Origin: Bacteroidota bacterium
GTDB taxonomy: Bacteria > Bacteroidota > Bacteroidia > AKYH767-A > OLB10
DNA: 58,058 nucleotides
Assembly: GCA_947447155.1 (NCBI GenBank)
Contig: CANFIN010000007.1
Location: forward strand, 1 to 58,058
Reading direction: 5' to 3'
The position numbers and the translations under genes were made by a program. The notes beneath the pieces were generated by a model. That model made no database searches, was not told the origin of the DNA, and saw nothing but the letters and a program-made list of their open reading frames with translations. This document shows, one piece after another, positions 53,302 to 58,058 of this stretch (the stretch's first letter is position 1; every line of letters begins with the position of its first letter).

Positions 53302-54525
53302 ATGTCCCTCATCCCCTTCGCCCCTCCTCGTATCGATGATGAAATCATCAATGAAGTTGTTGCTACCTTACGTTCTGGCTGGATCACAACTGGTCCGAGA
53401 ACAAAGCAATTTGAAAAGGAACTTTCGGCTTATAACGGCAATGCAGCCACCCTTTGTTTAAATTCAGCTACGGCAGGACTTGAAGTTATGCTGAAATGGT
53501 TTGGTGTTAAAGAAGGTGATGAAGTGATTCTTCCTGCTTACACCTACTCTGCTACTGCAAACGTGGTGGTTCATTGTGGTGCTATTCCTGTGTTGATTGA
53601 TGTTAATGCACATGATTTTAATATCAACGTTGAAAATATCCGCAAGGCAATTACCTCTAAAACAAAAGTTATTATGCCGGTTGATATTGCTGGATATCCT
53701 TGTGATTATTCCGCTATCATGAATTTGGTAAATGATGCAGCAGTCAAATCAAAGTTTGTTGCGGATGGAGATAATCAACAAATGCTGGGACGTATTATGG
53801 TTTTATCGGATGCTGCTCACTCCTTAGGCGCATGGTATAAAGGCAAGCATACAGGTATGTGGGCTGATGCAACGGTTTACTCGTTTCACGCAGTAAAAAA
53901 TTTAACAACTGCCGAAGGTGGTGCCATTGCATTGAACTTCGCTGCTCCTTTTAATAACGATGACATTTATAAGTACCTCTGCATATTTACGCTACACGGA
54001 CAAAACAAAGATGCGTTGGCTAAGATGCAAAAAGGAAACTGGCGCTATGATATTATCGAGGCTGGTTATAAATGCAATATGACTGATTTAATGGCAGGCA
54101 TTGGATTGATCGAGTTAAAGCGATATGCGAATGATACGTTAATTAAGCGTAAAGCAGTTTGCGAATATTATGCAGATCATTTTAAAAACTTCGCATGGGC
54201 GCAGCTTCCTCCTCTTAAAACGGATGATGCGGAGACTTCCTATCACCTTTATCCGTTACGCATAAATGGTATTACGGAAGCGCAGCGCGATGCAATAATT
54301 CAAAAAATATTTGATGCGGATGTAAGTGTGAACGTACATTTTATTCCGCTAGCGATGTTATCATTCTACAAAAATCGCGGATATGATATTTCAAATTATC
54401 CGGTTACGTATGATAACTATAGTCGTGAAATTTCACTTCCTGTATTTTACGATTTAAACGATGAAATGCTAAAGCGGATAGTCGATGCTGTTACGAATGC
54501 TGTTGAATCCGTATTAAATAGTTAA
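53302..54525 (+). CDS. DegT/DnrJ/EryC1/StrS family sugar aminotransferase
   Basis: The 407-aa PLP enzyme transaminates a keto sugar nucleotide. Start IPFAPPRIDDEIINEV, GWITTGPRTKQFE, NSATAGLEVML, LPAYTYSATANVV, DAAHSLGA, and the PLP lysine at 199 in YSFHAVKNLTTAEGG are all family hallmarks. The end (ISLPVFYDLNDEM) fits too. An unusual stretch with DGDNQQMLGRI near 155-164 lies before the DAAHS motif. It probably makes an amino sugar for the polysaccharide built by this cluster. The next gene starts one base after its stop. Confidence 0.94.
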   Translation: MSLIPFAPPRIDDEIINEVVATLRSGWITTGPRTKQFEKELSAYNGNAATLCLNSATAGLEVMLKWFGVKEGDEVILPAYTYSATANVVVHCGAIPVLIDVNAHDFNINVENIRKAITSKTKVIMPVDIAGYPCDYSAIMNLVNDAAVKSKFVADGDNQQMLGRIMVLSDAAHSLGAWYKGKHTGMWADATVYSFHAVKNLTTAEGGAIALNFAAPFNNDDIYKYLCIFTLHGQNKDALAKMQKGNWRYDIIEAGYKCNMTDLMAGIGLIELKRYANDTLIKRKAVCEYYADHFKNFAWAQLPPLKTDDAETSYHLYPLRINGITEAQRDAIIQKIFDADVSVNVHFIPLAMLSFYKNRGYDISNYPVTYDNYSREISLPVFYDLNDEMLKRIVDAVTNAVESVLNS

Positions 54526-54526
54526 T

Positions 54527-55120
54527 ATGCTCAAGCGCTTATTCGATTTGATGATTACGTTACCAATGTTGCTATTGGTGTCGCCTTTTTTTTTGATAAT
54601 CGCTTTGCTTATTAAACTGGGAAGTAATGGTCCTGTGTTTTACATGCAGACCCGCGTGGGGTTACACAATCGCGATTTTAAAATCTTTAAGTTCCGTACG
54701 ATGCACATCAATGCAGATAAAGCAGGCTTGCTTACGGTGGGTGGACGAGATCCACGTGTGACGCCAATAGGATTTTTTCTTCGTAAGTATAAGCTTGATG
54801 AATTGCCACAGTTGTTAAATGTTTTAAACGGTTCTATGAGTCTAGTTGGTCCACGACCGGAGGTAAGAAAATACGTTGACCTTTATAATGTAGAACAACA
54901 AAAAGTACTTTCAGTGAAACCAGGAATTACTGATTATGCATCCATCGAATATTCGGAAGAAAATGATTTGCTAGCTCAATCAAGCGATCCTGAAAAGACG
55001 TATATCGAGGAAATCATGCCTGCTAAGCTTTTATTAAATCAGAAATATATTGCCGAAAAAAGTATGCTAACCGATTTGAAAATAATCTGGATGACAGCTG
55101 CAAAAATTATTTCACATTAA
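54527..55120 (+). CDS. Single-domain polyprenyl-phosphate sugar transferase
   Basis: The 197-aa protein has one N-terminal membrane helix (LPMLLLVSPFFLIIALLI) and the bacterial sugar transferase domain with KFRTMHINADKAG, FLRKYKLDELPQLLNVL, GSMSLVGPRPEV and VKPGITDYASIEY. It is the WecA-independent, WbaP/PglC-like initiating enzyme that puts a sugar phosphate on undecaprenyl phosphate. Its 3' end overlaps the convergent SirB1-like gene by 14 bases. Confidence 0.93.
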   Translation: MLKRLFDLMITLPMLLLVSPFFLIIALLIKLGSNGPVFYMQTRVGLHNRDFKIFKFRTMHINADKAGLLTVGGRDPRVTPIGFFLRKYKLDELPQLLNVLNGSMSLVGPRPEVRKYVDLYNVEQQKVLSVKPGITDYASIEYSEENDLLAQSSDPEKTYIEEIMPAKLLLNQKYIAEKSMLTDLKIIWMTAAKIISH

Positions 55121-55982
55121 ACAAGGCAATCATTTGTGTCAATTCATCAACCTTTTCAGTGTCTCCTAATTTCTGATAGGAATTAGCTAGGTTACGAATC
55201 ATTCTTAAAATCATATCACGGTTTGAACAAGGATAATAATGACTATCCTGAGGAGTTAGTTTAAGTCGATTAACAAAAACATCAATATCGTTTTTACCGA
55301 AAACAGATCCCTTGCTGAACGGATTGACATAACATAGAACATTCTTCTTGTCTAATTGAAAATCTTCATCATTACCACAATAGGCCAAAACAAAATGTTC
55401 AGGTAAATTCACTCCAAAAATAGGTAGCCCCAACATTTGTGCTAAGGTGATATATACGATTCCTATCGTTAGCGGATTGCCTTTTTTGCTTTCTAATACA
55501 ATATTGATAAATGAATTTTGAGGCGCATGATAATTGGCAGTATTGCCACTGAAATTATGAATATCGAAAAGAATATGATTTATGATATTGATTATTTCCA
55601 GTGCAGTTAGGTTTTCGTTGAGTTCAAGCCATATTTCTTTTTTTATCTGCTGAAGTTGCTCTTGAATCCTTGTTACATCCATATCCGGATACTGATATCT
55701 AGCTATCAGCAAAGCTCCATCAAATAGATTATCATCATTGGTATGAATCCATAGCTTTAAATTTTCCAACAAATTTTCAAATTGTATTTTATGTACAATT
55801 AATTCAATTCGCTGTTGTAAAACTGCATCAAAGGCATGCGACCAGGCGTCTTCTAAAAATGGAATCACCTCGCTTCCGAGGCTAATCAATTTTCCTTCAA
55901 TATGAGTATAGACATCCTTATCTGAGTCATCTAATAAGCTTATTAAAGCCTTTATCTCATTATCGTTGATTGCTTCATTCAT
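55107..55982 (-). CDS. SirB1/transglutaminase-like family protein
   Basis: The ATG at 55982 gives 291 aa starting MNEAINDNEIKAL; a Met 21 codons upstream adds a doubtful basic segment. The first 80 residues or so are helical and HEAT-like (ALISLLDDSDKDVYTHIEGK; SLGSEVIPFLEDAW). Then comes a SirB1/transglutaminase-like domain (about 100-245) with GNPLTIGIVYITLAQMLGLPIFGVNLPEHFVLAY (cut: GNPLTIGIVYI; GVNLPEHFVLAY), where the usual catalytic cysteine is replaced by the Ile/Val segment. The last part is TPR-like (RMIRNLANSYQKLGDTEK). Function unknown in this phylum. Confidence 0.8.
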   Translation of the reverse strand: MNEAINDNEIKALISLLDDSDKDVYTHIEGKLISLGSEVIPFLEDAWSHAFDAVLQQRIELIVHKIQFENLLENLKLWIHTNDDNLFDGALLIARYQYPDMDVTRIQEQLQQIKKEIWLELNENLTALEIINIINHILFDIHNFSGNTANYHAPQNSFINIVLESKKGNPLTIGIVYITLAQMLGLPIFGVNLPEHFVLAYCGNDEDFQLDKKNVLCYVNPFSKGSVFGKNDIDVFVNRLKLTPQDSHYYPCSNRDMILRMIRNLANSYQKLGDTEKVDELTQMIALFNVK

Positions 55983-56164
55983 GTTTACAATTTTATGCTT
56001 TTTTACAGTATATCGATATGTTGAGTAATGATAATTTTCAACCATCGAATGTTAGATAACTTAAGCGTATTATTTAGGTGTTTTCACTTAATTAATCTCT
56101 TTTTTCATCAAATATGGAACTCTATCAAAATATTGTCGTTGTAAGACCTTTAATTTAAAAAGTC

Positions 56165-57328
56165 ATGAATAAACAAGAACAAGATTTAAAGGTTCCTTCG
56201 CACTTGCAAGATAAGTTTGAAGAAGAAATCAGAGTAGAAATAATTCGTCAACAAACAGAAGACGAACTTAGATCACAATCTATTTACCAGGAATTCTTTA
56301 ATCAGTTCAACCCTCATTCAGTCGAATCATTTATAAAGAATTATGCTCGTCGTAAGGCTTTATATCTAACCCGCGGACAAGAATACATAAATCTTCAGGA
56401 ACAAAAAGAATTGAAATATAAAATGCTTGCGGAAGAGGCTTTATGGTCTATTCAACAAAAGAAGTTATTTAACTTACAATGCCAATGGCGTGCTGAGCAG
56501 ATAAAGTTAAAAGGTATTGAACATACTACACAGTTTTTAACATTAGGTACAAACATTCAGCATTGTCCGTTTATAGCTCCAGTTAGTAATGCTGAGTTAG
56601 AATTGTTTATTAGCTTCTTGAAATCAGGACAAGCAAATCAGGTTTTTGGATTTGATAATTGGCAGGATTATGATGCTTTTAAATCTGAGGCAGATGATTG
56701 TTATTTTCCGGGTATAGACGGACCGTTAGAGTTGCATATGCCAGCTTGGTATAAATTCTTCGATGAGCAGATGGGCACAGGATATTTACTTACGTTGCCT
56801 GATTTACGAGGAGAAAAAGAACAAAATTATCGTGCCGTAGCACGCAAACAGGAACTAAAAGAAATAAAGAATAAAGAATCAAAAAAGACATCTGATAATC
56901 GTCCGTTTTTAAGCATTTTTGATACAACTATTGTTGAATCATTTGTTAAACAATTTGAAGACAAGCGCACCTTGAAATATTGTAAAGCTGTTGAGGAATT
57001 TCAATCACAGATAGATGATAATATTGAATTGGATGATGCACTGGAAACATTGCGATTAGCTGGAAGTAAGGTGGCGATACGTGCTAAAGCAGATTGGAAA
57101 GATGCAATCATTGATGCTGCACGACAATATGAAATGAGTCAAATTGCTGATGCACTTACAGCGGTTCATCAGGAATACGTATTCCGACGTGAAAATGGAA
57201 TTAATTTCCCTCAAAGTTTAATAGATAAAAAACGTGAAGAGTACACTTACAACCTAAGCGACCTTGCTAAAAGTCAGATTTTATTAGGTAGGAAATTGTT
57301 GGGTGAAGATGAGAATATGAATTTTTAA
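56165..57328 (+). CDS. Hypothetical protein, 387 aa, mostly helical
   Basis: I do not recognise a family. The protein is soluble and has no signal peptide. It is helical and charged at both ends (QQTEDELRSQSIYQEFFNQF; ALTAVHQEYVFRRENG). A central region (about 115-220) is richer in beta and aromatic residues, including NIQHCPFIAPVSNAELELF, FDNWQDYDAF and PAWYKFFDEQMGTGYLLTLPD. A charged linker (KELKEIKNKESKKTSDN-like, about 235-250) separates the C-terminal helical part. It stands alone between two apparently unrelated genes and ends with a strong terminator. Codon use looks like its neighbours. Confidence 0.7.
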   Translation: MNKQEQDLKVPSHLQDKFEEEIRVEIIRQQTEDELRSQSIYQEFFNQFNPHSVESFIKNYARRKALYLTRGQEYINLQEQKELKYKMLAEEALWSIQQKKLFNLQCQWRAEQIKLKGIEHTTQFLTLGTNIQHCPFIAPVSNAELELFISFLKSGQANQVFGFDNWQDYDAFKSEADDCYFPGIDGPLELHMPAWYKFFDEQMGTGYLLTLPDLRGEKEQNYRAVARKQELKEIKNKESKKTSDNRPFLSIFDTTIVESFVKQFEDKRTLKYCKAVEEFQSQIDDNIELDDALETLRLAGSKVAIRAKADWKDAIIDAARQYEMSQIADALTAVHQEYVFRRENGINFPQSLIDKKREEYTYNLSDLAKSQILLGRKLLGEDENMNF

Positions 57329-57349
57329 TCTTAAGATTATAAAATGAAA

Positions 57350-57377
57350 ATCCCGAGGTAAACTCGGGATTTTTTTA
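57350..57377 (+). terminator. Intrinsic terminator after the 387-aa gene
   Basis: ATCCCGAG-GTAAA-CTCGGGAT (57350-57370) followed by seven or more Ts. Confidence 0.88.
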
Positions 57378-57500
57378 ATTTGTAAAATCAGTTCGCTCCT
57401 ATCGATTAAGGTTTGCGATGATGCATTTATGCAATCGATAGTAAATATTATTTTTAGAAAGGTCCATTACTTAATAGCATCAGAATATCAGAAATTTTAT

Positions 57501-57574
57501 ACCTCTCTAAATCTCTCCGAAGGAGAGACTTTAAATCCTAAATACTCCTCTTCTTTGGAGAGGTAGGGAGAGGT
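57501..57574. repeat. Cruciform-type intergenic repeat element
   Basis: Outer arms start ACCTCTCTAAATCTCTCC (57501-57518) and end GGAGAGGTAGGGAGAGGT (57557-57574). They are imperfect inverted repeats. An inner hairpin CTCTCC-GAA-GGAGAG overlaps the left arm, and CTCCTCTTCTTTGGAG lies on the right. Such elements recur between genes in Bacteroidota genomes. Confidence 0.75.
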
Positions 57575-57608
57575 CTGTAACTGTGATGCTAGCGCTTTCT
57601 TTATTCAA

Positions 57609-58058
57609 TCACTTCCCAGCAGCTTTAAACTTCTGTATCGCATTTCTGGTAAAGTTTGATAAAACTAATTTACCGCTCATACCAGCACGTTCTATTAATA
57701 GTTCGTCCCAGTTTTCAGTTCCTTCCCACATGATCTTTTTAAGCATACTCATGGCCTCCGGATTACTCGAAGATAATTTCATGGCGAGTGTATTAATTGC
57801 AGCATCCATTTCTTCTACACTGTTGTATAAATGTGCATACAATCCTTTTTCTTTGGCCCATTCTGCAGAGTGAAATGTTGTTGCATCAATCGTCATTTGT
57901 GTGAAAGCCGATTTACCTACTTTGCGTTCAACTGCAGGTCCAACTACAAATGGTCCGATACCAACTGCTAACTCACTTAATTTAACAGCAGCACCTGTAA
58001 CAGCAAAGGTATAGTCGGCCGCAGAGGCTAATCCTACTCCACCACCTACTGCTTTGCC
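57609..58058 (-). CDS. Enoyl-CoA hydratase/isomerase family protein (5' truncated)
   Basis: The frame is open to the right edge of the window, so the N-terminal part is missing; 149 residues are visible. The segment starts GKAVGGGVGLASAADYTFAV, the crotonase oxyanion-hole region, then ELAVGIGPFVVGPAVERKVG, where the conserved Glu-type catalytic position lies. The C-terminal helices follow. Members hydrate enoyl-CoAs or isomerise them in fatty-acid or amino-acid breakdown; the exact substrate is unknown. Confidence 0.9.
   Translation of the reverse strand, partial: GKAVGGGVGLASAADYTFAVTGAAVKLSELAVGIGPFVVGPAVERKVGKSAFTQMTIDATTFHSAEWAKEKGLYAHLYNSVEEMDAAINTLAMKLSSSNPEAMSMLKKIMWEGTENWDELLIERAGMSGKLVLSNFTRNAIQKFKAAGK

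Overview
The window is chromosomal DNA of a member of the Bacteroidota. It is AT-rich, and many starts are preceded by the Bacteroidota -7 element TAnnTTTG rather than a Shine-Dalgarno sequence. It carries type IX secretion sorting domains, a DUF4835 protein, a Bacteroidota-type RNA polymerase omega, DUF2027 and DUF721 proteins and a serine-palmitoyltransferase-like enzyme. The gene content suggests a free-living Chitinophagales/Sphingobacteriales/Cytophagales-type organism, but rank below phylum cannot be fixed from this sequence. No tRNA, rRNA, CRISPR, transposase, integrase or phage gene was seen.

Layout. 1-4453: end of a GNAT-like acetyltransferase gene, a very small secreted protein that is mostly a T9SS sorting domain, then a polysaccharide operon (Wzx-like flippase and two GT4 glycosyltransferases). 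4450-10539: a MuiA-like DUF4139 protein divergent from recF, then a leftward block with a polyprenyl glycosylphosphotransferase, a lipoprotein and a Gfo/Idh/MocA oxidoreductase. 10656-13783: pcm, surE, lpxB and, in the opposite direction, a short ssb. 14142-18437: a small zinc-finger protein, a TPR protein and gyrA. 18754-27175: clpC, then leftward fabI and the cell-envelope/housekeeping block bamD-rpoZ-coaBC-DUF4835-recN. 27338-33972: the SPT-like enzyme, two FKBP-type lipoproteins, nrnA, ndk, DUF721, a SAM hydrolase-family protein, an ABM-fold protein and hbd. 34033-40469: a large secreted zinc metalloprotease, a TetR regulator, a DUF2027-Smr protein and a beta-CASP nuclease-like protein.

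40472-45666 is the most unusual part. A DUF2892 membrane protein, a soluble PAS histidine kinase and a response regulator fused to a Crp/Fnr-type cNMP-HTH module form an apparent operon. Next to it lie a 133-aa unknown and a TauE/SafE-CDF transporter pair. Three palindromes of the form TGAC-N4-(G/A)TCA sit at the same distance (23 bases) upstream of a -7-like element, one before each of these three transcription units. This places them at about -41.5, the classical Crp/Fnr class II position. I infer a small self-contained regulon, and the TauE/SafE leader also contains a terminator-like hairpin.

45686-58058: an M23 peptidase; a coiled-coil protein, zapA, a structured RNA that is probably 6S RNA with its own promoter, and rny; a second polysaccharide cluster (wecB, GT2, O-antigen ligase/polymerase, DegT-type aminotransferase, sugar transferase) containing a 47-bp tandem palindromic repeat; a SirB1/transglutaminase-like protein; a 387-aa orphan; a cruciform-type intergenic repeat; and a truncated enoyl-CoA hydratase gene running off the right edge.
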